Source: an uncultured Shinella sp. (GTDB taxonomy: Bacteria; Pseudomonadota; Alphaproteobacteria; Rhizobiales; Rhizobiaceae). Taken from it: DNA of 6,042 nt. The stretch's first letter is position 1. Every line of letters starts with the position of its first letter. This document shows positions 1-5,968 of the stretch, piece after piece. The DNA is taken from contig CAMPIK010000163.1 in the NCBI GenBank assembly GCA_946886325.1, forward strand, positions 1 to 6,042, given 5' to 3'. A program made the position numbers and the translations under genes. Below the pieces are notes generated by a model. That model was not told the DNA's origin. It worked only from the letters and a program-made list of their open reading frames with translations, and ran no database searches.

Positions 1-781
1 CGATCGGCGCCACAAGGCCGATGAACCCGATGACGCCGACGGCACTGGTGACGAGCGCGGAAAGGCCGACGGCGACGGCGACGGCGAGGACCCGCACCTG
101 ACGCAGGCTGAGGCCGAGCGCAGCCGCGGAGCGGTCTCCGAGATCGAGCAGCGAGAGCGGGCGAACGAGCAGGCCGGCGCAGAGCGCAAGCACCGCGATC
201 TTGGGCAGGAGCCACGTCGCGATCTGCCAGCTTTGCTGCGACAGCGAGCCGCTGCCCCAGATGAAGAGGCTCGCGAGATAGCGCTCGTTGGTCAGGATGA
301 GGATCGACGCCACCGCCGCGCACCAGAGACTGACGATCAGGCCCGACAGGACGAGCGAGACCGGCGCGAAGCCCCGACGCGCCCCAAGGAAGAAGACAAG
401 CCCTGCCGCAAGCGAACTGCCGGCAAGGGCGACGAGATCGCGGCCGAAGCCGATCAGCGACGGCACGAAGAGGCTGGCAACGGCAAGCGCCAGATTGCCG
501 CCGGCCGACAGCCCGAGCGTGGTCGGCGAGGCGATCGGATTGCGCAGGACCTGCTGGAGCAGCACGCCGGAGAGCGACAGCGCCGCACCGCAGAGAAGTG
601 CGGTGGCAAGCCGCGGCAGCGTTGAATAGACGAGCACCATGCGCGCCGGATCGTACCCGGTGGCGATCGTCCGGAGCGTCGAAAGATCGGCGCCGGCGCG
701 GCCGAGAAAGAGCCAGAGCGCTACGGCAAAAAGCAGGGTGACGGAGAGCGCCGGCCCGAGATTCGGATACCTGCGGATCAT
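1..781 (-). CDS. fhuB: FhuB-type ferric-hydroxamate permease, N-terminal part (cut by window edge)
   Basis: Inner-membrane permease of a FecCD/BtuC-family importer that carries ferric hydroxamate siderophores into the cytoplasm using the FhuC ATPase. My translation gives 260 residues from ATG at 781 with no stop before the left edge. A hydrophobic helix lies at about residues 11-26, and more membrane segments follow throughout. Residues 55-95 carry the family hallmark: LPR, then CGAAL, then QQVLRNPIASPTTLG, then SAGG. GVIGFIGLVAP at 249-259 is the conserved FecCD segment just before the ATPase-coupling region. The hallmark wording is closest to the N-terminal half of E. coli FhuB, which is a double-length protein of about 660 residues, so a second fused permease half probably lies beyond the window; this is inference. 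Its ATG overlaps the fhuD stop (ATGA), which implies translational coupling. A single-length FecCD permease is the main alternative. Confidence 0.93.
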   Translation of the reverse strand, partial: MIRRYPNLGPALSVTLLFAVALWLFLGRAGADLSTLRTIATGYDPARMVLVYSTLPRLATALLCGAALSLSGVLLQQVLRNPIASPTTLGLSAGGNLALAVASLFVPSLIGFGRDLVALAGSSLAAGLVFFLGARRGFAPVSLVLSGLIVSLWCAAVASILILTNERYLASLFIWGSGSLSQQSWQIATWLLPKIAVLALCAGLLVRPLSLLDLGDRSAAALGLSLRQVRVLAVAVAVGLSALVTSAVGVIGFIGLVAPI

Positions 782-1683
782 CTCGCCACCGCCTCCAGAT
801 GCGCGGTCAGCAATTCGGCGAAACGCAGCGCAGAGGGCAGCATGCCGAACATCAGCACGCCCGGCAGGACCGAGGTCCGGCCGGCGGCGACGAAGGGCAG
901 GCTTTGCCAGAGGGGGCTTGCCGCCTGCATCTGCGGCACATCCGGCGGAATAGGCTCGAAGGCGATGAGCCGGACATCCGCCGGCATCGTCGCGAGACGC
1001 TCGAGGCCGATCGTGTTGAAACCCCAATAGTTGGTTTCGCCCGTCCAGGCATTGGTCAAGCCGAGGCGATCAAGCACATTGTCGTAGAGACTGTGGCTGC
1101 CGTAGACCCGCGCATGGCGGGCATCGAGATGATTGATCAGCGCAAGCGGCGGCGGCGAGAGCCGCGCGAGCCGTTCCGCATAGCCGTCGAACGCCGCCTC
1201 GCTTTCGGCCAGAAATTTCTCCGCGGCGGCCTGTCGACCGAGCGTTTCCCCGAGCCTACGCGTCGCGGCAATCGACCGCGGCAGGGGTTCGCCGTCCGGC
1301 GCATAGATCGTCAGCGTCTCGACTGGCGCAATCGTTTCGAGCACGGCGCGGGCGCCCTCGAGATAGGGTGTCGAGAAGATGAGATCGGGCTTCAGCCGCG
1401 CCAGAACCTCGAGATTGACGTCGAGGTCGTCACCGACATTGGCGACGCCCGCCGGCAGCGGCGGCGAGACGACCCAGATCGGCCACTCGTCCGCATCGGC
1501 GATCGCGACCGGCGTTATTCCGATTGCAAGCAGGGTCGTCGTGACCCCGTAGTCCAGCGAGACGATGCGCCGGGTCACCGTCGCCGCGCCAACGCGCGCC
1601 GGTGCGAACAGGGTTGCGAGACCGGCCGCGGCAAAGGACCGCCGCGACAGCCGGACCGAAGCCGGGTCGGTCTCAGATGACAT
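778..1683 (-). CDS. fhuD: FhuD-type periplasmic ferric-hydroxamate binding protein
   Basis: Periplasmic binding protein (301 residues) that receives ferric hydroxamate siderophore from the receptor and delivers it to FhuB. The N-terminus is a Tat signal peptide: twin arginine in LSRRSFAAAGL (12-22), a hydrophobic stretch, then a likely cleavage after VGAA at about 34; E. coli FhuD also uses Tat. The mature part begins with the class III pattern RIVSLDYG (39-46), and the two lobes follow. NAWTGETNYWG (211-221) closely matches E. coli FhuD NAWQGETNFWG and keeps the Trp (W220) that stacks on the ligand (W217 in E. coli). The residue aligned with ligand-binding Arg84 of E. coli appears to be Asp86, from an alignment made from memory. 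The start is ATG at 1683, 11 bases inside the end of fhuC, with no strong ribosome binding site, so coupling to fhuC translation is likely. The stop overlaps the fhuB start. Confidence 0.93.
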   Translation of the reverse strand: MSSETDPASVRLSRRSFAAAGLATLFAPARVGAATVTRRIVSLDYGVTTTLLAIGITPVAIADADEWPIWVVSPPLPAGVANVGDDLDVNLEVLARLKPDLIFSTPYLEGARAVLETIAPVETLTIYAPDGEPLPRSIAATRRLGETLGRQAAAEKFLAESEAAFDGYAERLARLSPPPLALINHLDARHARVYGSHSLYDNVLDRLGLTNAWTGETNYWGFNTIGLERLATMPADVRLIAFEPIPPDVPQMQAASPLWQSLPFVAAGRTSVLPGVLMFGMLPSALRFAELLTAHLEAVAR

Positions 1684-2491
1684 AAGCGATCGGCGCGCCG
1701 GTCACCGGATTGGGCAGGATATCCATGGCAACGCCGTAGATATCCTTCAGCGTCTCGGCCTTCATAACCTCGCCCGGCGCGCCTTCGGCGATGAAGTGGC
1801 CACCCTTCAGGGCGAAGATGCGATCGCAGAAGCGGGCGGCCATGTTGATGTCGTGCAGCACGACGACGACGCCGAGCCCCTTGGCATGGGAGAGATCACG
1901 CACGAGGCTCAGAACCTCGATCTGGTGGGCGACGTCGAGCGCCGATGTCGGCTCGTCGAGAAGCAGGCAGCGGCTGTCCTGCGCGACCAGCATGGCGATC
2001 CAGACGCGCTGGCGCTCGCCGCCCGACAGCGTATCGACCAGGCGATCGGAGAGATGCTCGATATGGGTGAGGCGGAGCGCCTCCTCCACCTTGCCCCGAT
2101 CCTCCTCGCCGAAACGGCCGAGCGCGCCGTGCCAGGGATAGCGGCCGCAGGCGACCAGTTCGCGCGCGGTCATGCCGGGTGCAGCCGGCGCATCCTGCGG
2201 CAGGTAGGCGACGGCCCGCGCAAAGGCACGATTGCCCCAGCGCTGCACCGGATCGCCGCCGAAGCGGGCGACGCCGCCCGACGGATCGAGCTGGCGGGCA
2301 AGCAGCTTCAGCAGCGTCGACTTGCCGGAACCGTTGTGACCGACAAGCGCCGAGACTTCGCCGGGACGGAAGGCGATCGTCGTCGGGTGGAGAAGCACCT
2401 TGTCCCCGACCGAATAGGTGAGGCCTTCCGTTGCGAAGGAGGGCACGTCTTCCTCGACGATTTTCGCTGCCGTTGCTGCCGCGTTTGCCAT
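1673..2491 (-). CDS. fhuC: FhuC-type ATP-binding protein of ferric-hydroxamate importer
   Basis: Cytoplasmic ABC ATPase (272 residues) that powers the FhuB permease. All ATPase motifs are intact: Walker A GHNGSGKST (51-59), Q-loop Gln99 in YLPQD, signature LSGGE (155-159), Walker B CLLLDE (175-180), D-loop SALD (183-186) and switch His213 in VLHD. GRYPWHGALGRFG (116-128) and the run around WIAMLVAQDSRCLLLDEPTS (164-183) are nearly identical to E. coli FhuC as I recall it, which places this in the hydroxamate branch rather than heme (HmuV) or vitamin B12 (BtuD). An N-terminal tail of about 18 residues precedes the domain. ATG at 2491 lies 4 bases after the fhuA stop. Only a weak AGGT-like ribosome binding site precedes it, so it probably depends on read-through of ribosomes from fhuA. 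The 3' end overlaps fhuD by 11 bases. Confidence 0.96.
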   Translation of the reverse strand: MANAAATAAKIVEEDVPSFATEGLTYSVGDKVLLHPTTIAFRPGEVSALVGHNGSGKSTLLKLLARQLDPSGGVARFGGDPVQRWGNRAFARAVAYLPQDAPAAPGMTARELVACGRYPWHGALGRFGEEDRGKVEEALRLTHIEHLSDRLVDTLSGGERQRVWIAMLVAQDSRCLLLDEPTSALDVAHQIEVLSLVRDLSHAKGLGVVVVLHDINMAARFCDRIFALKGGHFIAEGAPGEVMKAETLKDIYGVAMDILPNPVTGAPIAYVI

Positions 2492-2495
2492 CGGA

Positions 2496-4610
2496 TCAGA
2501 ACCTGTACCGCAGGCTGCCGATCACCGAGCGGCCTTCGTCCCAGTAGCAATAACCGGCCGAGCAAATGCTCTTGCGCTCGTCGAACAGGTTCTTTGCGTT
2601 GACCTGCAGGCTCAGGCCCTGCAGATCCGGATTGCGATAGCCGAAGTCGTAGGAAACGGACGCATCGACGAAGACGCGCGACGCGTTCTTGAACGTGTTC
2701 GCATCGTCGCCGAACGAACCGCCCGAATAGCGCACACCGGCACCAACACCGACGCCGGCCATGGCATCGTCCTCGAAGAGGTAGTGGGCCCAGAGCGCGA
2801 AGACATCGTTCGGCGTGCCGGACAGTTCATTGCCTTCCGTGCCCGGTACGCCGCGCAGGATTTCCATCTTGAGATGGGTGTAGGACGCGATGAGGCCGAG
2901 ACCGTTGTCGAGCGTCATCGAGCCCTCGATCTCGAAGCCGCGCGACCTGAGATCGACCTGGCGCTGCTGGTTGATGCCGGTCGTTGCGTCGAAGACGACG
3001 CCGTTTTCCTGCTTGATGTCGAAGACCGAGGCGCCGACGGTGGCGTTCAGCTCGGCCATCTCGTATTTCACGCCGACTTCCCGCTGGGTCGCCTCCGTCG
3101 GCTGCGCGACGCGCAACGCATTGGTGACGTTGTCGTAGACGACGCCGATATTGGGCGAGAACGAGGTCGAATAGGTGGCATAGGGGATCAGGCCCCAATC
3201 CGTGCGGTAGGAAAGGCCGATGCGCTTGGAGAAGCCCTCGTCCTTCTGGTCCGTCGTGGTGAAGCCGCCGCCTGCCGCCGCCGTTGCCGAGTTCGTATCG
3301 ACCCAATCGTAGCGGCCGGTCGCAAACAGCGTGAAATTGTTCCACTTGGCCTGGTCGTGCAGATAGACGCCGAGCTGGTTCATCTCCTGCGCGGCCGTCT
3401 TCTTCAGCGGCAACCCGTCCGTCGGGAAAGCATAAACGAGGCCCGGGCCGAAGACCGTATAGTCGGAATAGCCGTAGTCGAGGCCGGCGATCGCCACATG
3501 CTCGACCGGGCCGGTGTCGAATTCCGCCTGGATCTGGTTGTCGATCACCGCCGACGTGACGTCTTCCGCATAGTGTCCCCAGTAGCGGGCGAAGCGGCTC
3601 GACGGCACGCCGGTCGCATACCAGCCGCTATATTCGAGGTCCGCATCGACGGAGGCGAAGCGCGCGTTCTGGCGGATGGTGAACGTGTCGTTCAGCCGGT
3701 GCTCGAATTCATAGCCGATCCGGCCCTGGTTCTGGTCGAAGGCATTGAAATCCGGATCGGCTTCCGCGCGTCTCGTCACCACGCCCGGCGCCGAATTGTA
3801 GAAAGCCGCCGTGCCGCCGGTGCCGATCTTCGAATATTCGCCGAGGATGGTGAGACGCGTGTCCTCGTCCGGCTTGAAGGTCAGCGCCGGCGCCAGATAG
3901 ACCTTGTCATCCGGGAAGCCGGGCAGATGCGTGTTGCTCTGGCGCACGACGCCGGTCATCCGGTAAAGCAGGCTGCCGTCCTCGCTGGCCGGGCCGGAGG
4001 CGTCCATGTTGAGCTGGTAACGGTCCTGGTTGCCGACGAGCACCTCCACCTCGCGGAAGAGTTCGTCCTTCGGGCGCTTCGTCATGATGTTGACGATGCC
4101 GCCCGGACCGCTGTTGCCGTAGAGCGCCGAAGACGGGCCCTTGAGAACCGTGATGCCCTCGATGCCGTAGGGCTCGGTCTTGAAGAAGCCGGAGGGCGCA
4201 TTGAACTGGCGCAGACTGTCGCGGAAGGTGCCGGTATAATAGGCGGGGAAGCCGCGCAGGAAGAAGGCGTCGTAGCGGGTATCGTAACCGAACGTCCCGA
4301 CATTGGCGCCCGCCGTATAGGTCAGCGCCTCGTTCAGCGAGCGCGGCTTCTGATCCTCGATCTGGTCCTGCGTCACCGCGGAGATCGACTGCGGAATCTC
4401 GACGAGCGGCGTATCGGTCTTGGTGCCGATCCGGTCCGACTTGGCCACGTAGCCGTCCTGGACGAGGATGTCGTCGCTCTCCGATTCCACCTCGATCTGC
4501 TCGAGCACCGTCGGTGCACCATCCTGGGCGAGAAGCTGGCCGGGAATGAGGCAGGCGATGGTGGCGAGAAGAATGGCCCGGTGTCGGCGGGTGAGGAGCG
4601 AGTGGCGCAA
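2496..4610 (-). CDS. fhuA: TonB-dependent ferric-hydroxamate siderophore receptor (FhuA/FoxA type)
   Basis: Outer-membrane gated channel (704 residues; E. coli FhuA precursor is about 747) that takes up ferric siderophore using TonB energy. A Sec signal peptide covers residues 1-28 (basic start, hydrophobic core, cleavage likely at LLA|QD). A TonB-box-like VLEQIEVES lies at 35-43. The plug is at about 60-180: IPQSISAVTQ (72-81), FLRGFP (117-122), and VLKGPSSALYGNSGPGG followed by VNIMTKRP (155-180). The remainder has barrel-like alternation and ends in RYRF with the terminal Phe used for outer-membrane assembly. Cys683 and Cys688, just before the last strand, resemble the C-terminal Cys pair of FhuA. 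The start is TTG at 4610: AGGAGG sits 5 bases upstream, an in-frame TAG at 4622-4620 rules out an earlier start, and no ATG follows within the signal peptide. Being first in a receptor-fhuC-fhuD-fhuB operon supports a hydroxamate substrate; the exact siderophore (ferrichrome, ferrioxamine, vicibactin-like) cannot be read from sequence. Confidence 0.92.
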   Translation of the reverse strand: MRHSLLTRRHRAILLATIACLIPGQLLAQDGAPTVLEQIEVESESDDILVQDGYVAKSDRIGTKTDTPLVEIPQSISAVTQDQIEDQKPRSLNEALTYTAGANVGTFGYDTRYDAFFLRGFPAYYTGTFRDSLRQFNAPSGFFKTEPYGIEGITVLKGPSSALYGNSGPGGIVNIMTKRPKDELFREVEVLVGNQDRYQLNMDASGPASEDGSLLYRMTGVVRQSNTHLPGFPDDKVYLAPALTFKPDEDTRLTILGEYSKIGTGGTAAFYNSAPGVVTRRAEADPDFNAFDQNQGRIGYEFEHRLNDTFTIRQNARFASVDADLEYSGWYATGVPSSRFARYWGHYAEDVTSAVIDNQIQAEFDTGPVEHVAIAGLDYGYSDYTVFGPGLVYAFPTDGLPLKKTAAQEMNQLGVYLHDQAKWNNFTLFATGRYDWVDTNSATAAAGGGFTTTDQKDEGFSKRIGLSYRTDWGLIPYATYSTSFSPNIGVVYDNVTNALRVAQPTEATQREVGVKYEMAELNATVGASVFDIKQENGVVFDATTGINQQRQVDLRSRGFEIEGSMTLDNGLGLIASYTHLKMEILRGVPGTEGNELSGTPNDVFALWAHYLFEDDAMAGVGVGAGVRYSGGSFGDDANTFKNASRVFVDASVSYDFGYRNPDLQGLSLQVNAKNLFDERKSICSAGYCYWDEGRSVIGSLRYRF

Positions 4611-4615
4611 GGCGG

Positions 4616-4621
4616 CCTCCT
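4616..4621 (-). promoter_or_regulatory. Ribosome binding site of fhuA (decides TTG start)
   Basis: A perfect AGGAGG on the minus strand, 5 bases before TTG at 4610-4608. It overlaps an in-frame TAG stop (4622-4620), so translation of this frame cannot begin upstream. This is the only strong Shine-Dalgarno sequence I noticed in the operon; fhuC, fhuD and fhuB lack good ones and probably depend on coupling. Confidence 0.88.
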
Positions 4622-4673
4622 ATGCAATGCGAACGCAACGGCGAACGCCATGGCGGCGCCCGAATTCGGCCAC

Positions 4674-4702
4674 CCTATAAACATGATTTGCACAGTCAAC
4701 AA
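4674..4702 (-). promoter_or_regulatory. Candidate promoter of the fhuACDB operon
   Basis: On the minus strand, TTGTTG (4702-4697), 17 bases, then TATAGG (4679-4674) fits a housekeeping sigma promoter. An overlapping TTGACT (4699-4694) is closer to the -35 consensus but sits only 14 bases from the same -10. Initiation near 4667 would leave a leader of about 55 bases before the TTG start. The -35 side overlaps the IRO box, as expected for a promoter repressed under iron sufficiency. Predicted by eye only. Confidence 0.55.
4684..4698. promoter_or_regulatory. IRO box (putative RirA operator), TGA-N9-TCA
   Basis: TGATTTGCACAGTCA matches the TGA-N9-TCA iron-responsive operator described for RirA, the Rrf2-family iron-sulfur repressor that replaces Fur in many rhizobia. 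It sits across the -35 and spacer of the candidate fhuA promoter, where bound repressor would block RNA polymerase when iron is plentiful. The motif has only six fixed bases, so chance matches occur; the position directly before an iron-uptake operon is what makes it convincing. No such motif was found between the RTX gene and the tRNA. Confidence 0.65.
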
Positions 4703-4735
4703 TTAAAAGTGAAGGCGTTCACGATTTTTGCACAG
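4687..4735. repeat. Inverted repeat between two copies of a 9-base direct repeat upstream of fhuA
   Basis: TTTGCACAG occurs at 4687-4695 and again at 4727-4735, 40 bases apart, about four helical turns. Between them lies a perfect inverted repeat, GTGAA-GGCG-TTCAC (4709-4722). The left copy is inside the IRO box; the right copy and the inverted repeat are upstream of the -35. This could be a binding site for a second regulator, for example an AraC-type activator such as those that control siderophore receptors, or an extra contact for the repressor. The repeats are seen directly; the function is inference. Confidence 0.45.
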
Positions 4736-4827
4736 GTGTGGCCCCTGCTTCCTTCGGCGCTGTCGCCGACGTTTTGCACCCGACGAAGCCTGCGCGATCG
4801 GTGAGTGCGATCCCGAAACGGGGAACG

Positions 4828-4863
4828 AAACAAGGCGCCGATCGACGGATCGGCGCCTTGTTT
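4828..4863 (-). terminator. Strong hairpin terminator after the RTX gene
   Basis: A perfect 16-bp inverted repeat (4828-4843 with 4848-4863) has a 4-base loop and a GC-rich core (GGCGCC inside each arm). AAA at one end and TTT at the other form the outer stem pairs, so each strand ends its hairpin in TTGTTT. It begins 32 bases beyond the RTX stop codon and separates that transcript from the fhuA promoter. The symmetry would let it work in either direction, but both flanking genes run on the minus strand. The U-tract is short and partly inside the stem. Confidence 0.8.
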
Positions 4864-4895
4864 GCAGGAGCTTCGTGTCTCGCCGGGCAGCACTG

Positions 4896-5786
4896 CTACA
4901 GCAGAAAATCGCCTGCCTTGAAGGCGATGTTCGCATCGACCAGGATCGAGAAGTCGGCCTTTCCGTCGCCGTTGATGTCGCCGAAGACCAGCGTGTCGCC
5001 GCCCTTCCTCTCGAAACGCAATTCGCCGGCCTTGTCGTGGAAATCGTCCGACCCGATGAAGCGGAACGCCTGATTGCCGCCAGCCTTGCTATTGGCATCG
5101 ATGTCGCGCAGATCGATTTCGTCGCCCTGTGCCCGGCTGAAGTCCCGGATCGTATCGCGGCCGGCGGCTGCAACCGTCGAGTCCTTCTGCGCCGAGAAGA
5201 CGAACGTATCGGCGCCGGCGCCGCCGGCCAGCACATCCGCCCCGGCATCGCCCTTCAGCTTGTCATTGCCGGCATCGCCCTTGAGGGTGTCGTTGCCCGT
5301 ACCGCCGGTCAGCGTGTCATTGCCCGAGCCACCGCTGATCCTGTCGGCACCGCGATAGCCGAAAAGCGTGTCATGGCCATCGCCGCCCCAGAACGTGTCA
5401 TCGAAGTTCGTCGCCTTGATGGTGTCATTGCCGGACAGGAACGTGTTCAGGAATTTCGTCGTGCTGCCGCTGTCGATGGCCTTGCTGATCGCCTTGCCAT
5501 TCAGGCCGAGTTTTTCGGCCGAGATGACAGCAATTCCTTCCGAGACGGCCTTGAAACCGTCGATCGTGCCTGATGTGATGCCGAAGACCTCGCCTTTGAC
5601 CATTTTGTACTTCAGGTTCGAGCCTGAAATATTCATGTAGTTCTTCGCGTCATCCCAGAATTTCAGCAGGCTTGGCCCAGCCTTCTCGTGATCATAGTCG
5701 AGAATTGTATTCAGTCTCTCCGAGACGAACTGCTGAAAGTTCGCACCAGCGCCCTTTTGGAAACCTCTAATATTTATCATGCTCAT
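4896..5786 (-). CDS. Secreted RTX calcium-binding protein with M10-type C-terminal region
   Basis: Acidic 296-residue protein, probably exported unfolded by a type I secretion system and folding outside on calcium. Residues 1-118 are a domain with no motif I can name; it has no HExxH, so it is not a serralysin protease. A degenerate SGNDTI (118-123) leads into about seven GGxGxDxLx nonapeptides at 134-197, the calcium beta-roll. The region after about 210 (DTIRDF, then DEIDLRDID) resembles the serralysin-type C-terminal domain, and DINGDGKAD (270-278) is an EF-hand/dockerin-like calcium loop. The protein ends GDFLL, an acidic-plus-hydrophobic tail usual in RTX type I substrates, and has no N-terminal signal peptide. 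ATG at 5786 was chosen; Met3 (5780) is possible, and neither has a strong ribosome binding site. Base composition in the 5' third looks less GC-rich than in the fhu genes. Function and target are unknown; no secretion genes are in the window. Confidence 0.88.
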   Translation of the reverse strand: MSMINIRGFQKGAGANFQQFVSERLNTILDYDHEKAGPSLLKFWDDAKNYMNISGSNLKYKMVKGEVFGITSGTIDGFKAVSEGIAVISAEKLGLNGKAISKAIDSGSTTKFLNTFLSGNDTIKATNFDDTFWGGDGHDTLFGYRGADRISGGSGNDTLTGGTGNDTLKGDAGNDKLKGDAGADVLAGGAGADTFVFSAQKDSTVAAAGRDTIRDFSRAQGDEIDLRDIDANSKAGGNQAFRFIGSDDFHDKAGELRFERKGGDTLVFGDINGDGKADFSILVDANIAFKAGDFLL

Positions 5787-5814
5787 GAAGGCAGCCCCAT
5801 TGCGTTACATATGC

Positions 5815-5843
5815 TGCATAATGGAACGCCATGCACGCAACAA
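5815..5843 (-). promoter_or_regulatory. Possible promoter of the RTX gene
   Basis: On the minus strand, TTGTTG (5843-5838), 17 bases, then TATGCA (5820-5815) would place initiation near 5808, with a leader of about 20 bases. The hexamers are only moderate matches, so this is tentative. It would start downstream of the palindrome at 5914-5930. No IRO box (TGA-N9-TCA) occurs in 5787-5968. Confidence 0.28.
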
Positions 5844-5913
5844 TCCGCTTCGATAGAGCCGGCTGGACTTCCCGAAATCGAGGATAATCTTTGCTTAACG
5901 CATATCAGAAGGT

Positions 5914-5930
5914 CGTCAAATAATTTGACG
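5914..5930. repeat. 17-base perfect palindrome between tRNA-Gly and the RTX gene
   Basis: CGTCAAAT-A-ATTTGACG: 8-base arms around a single central A. With so small a loop it is more likely a dimeric regulator's operator than an RNA hairpin. It is AT-rich within a GC-rich locus, about 70 bases upstream of the possible RTX promoter and about 40 bases beyond the tRNA 3' end. Each arm also contains a TTGACG that resembles a -35 element, one on each strand. It could control the RTX gene or help end the tRNA transcript, although no U-tract follows. Confidence 0.5.
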
Positions 5931-5968
5931 CCATGCGGGAGACCGGCACTGTCTGAAATGCAGCGAAC

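Noticed and set aside
65..88. GGCGAC-like tandem triplication
   Set aside because: It simply encodes the alternating Ala-Val run of an FhuB membrane helix (residues 233-239) and does not disturb the frame.
233..953. Plus-strand open frames near the left end
   Set aside because: They lie opposite the fhuB and fhuD coding frames, which carry clear family motifs. The plus-strand translations are low-complexity Arg/Ala-rich.
1565..2602. A 345-codon plus-strand open frame opposite fhuC, and similar long plus-strand frames opposite fhuD (799-1680) and the RTX gene (4728-5573)
   Set aside because: They are shadows of well-supported minus-strand genes, caused by GC-biased third codon positions; none shows a recognisable domain.
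2418..4706. A 762-codon open frame on the plus strand opposite fhuA
   Set aside because: It is rich in Arg, Ala, Glu and Asp with no domain pattern, as expected for the antisense of a high-GC gene. The minus strand encodes a full TonB-dependent receptor with all its motifs.
4754..4769. Small hairpin TCGGCG-CTGT-CGCCGA followed by TTTT on the plus strand
   Set aside because: The stem is only 6 bp, and no plus-strand gene ends here to need a terminator.
5793..5843. Short inverted matches (TTGCGT with ACGCAA, CCATT with AATGG) upstream of the RTX gene
   Set aside because: Arms of 5-6 bases over this distance are expected by chance and form no compact structure.
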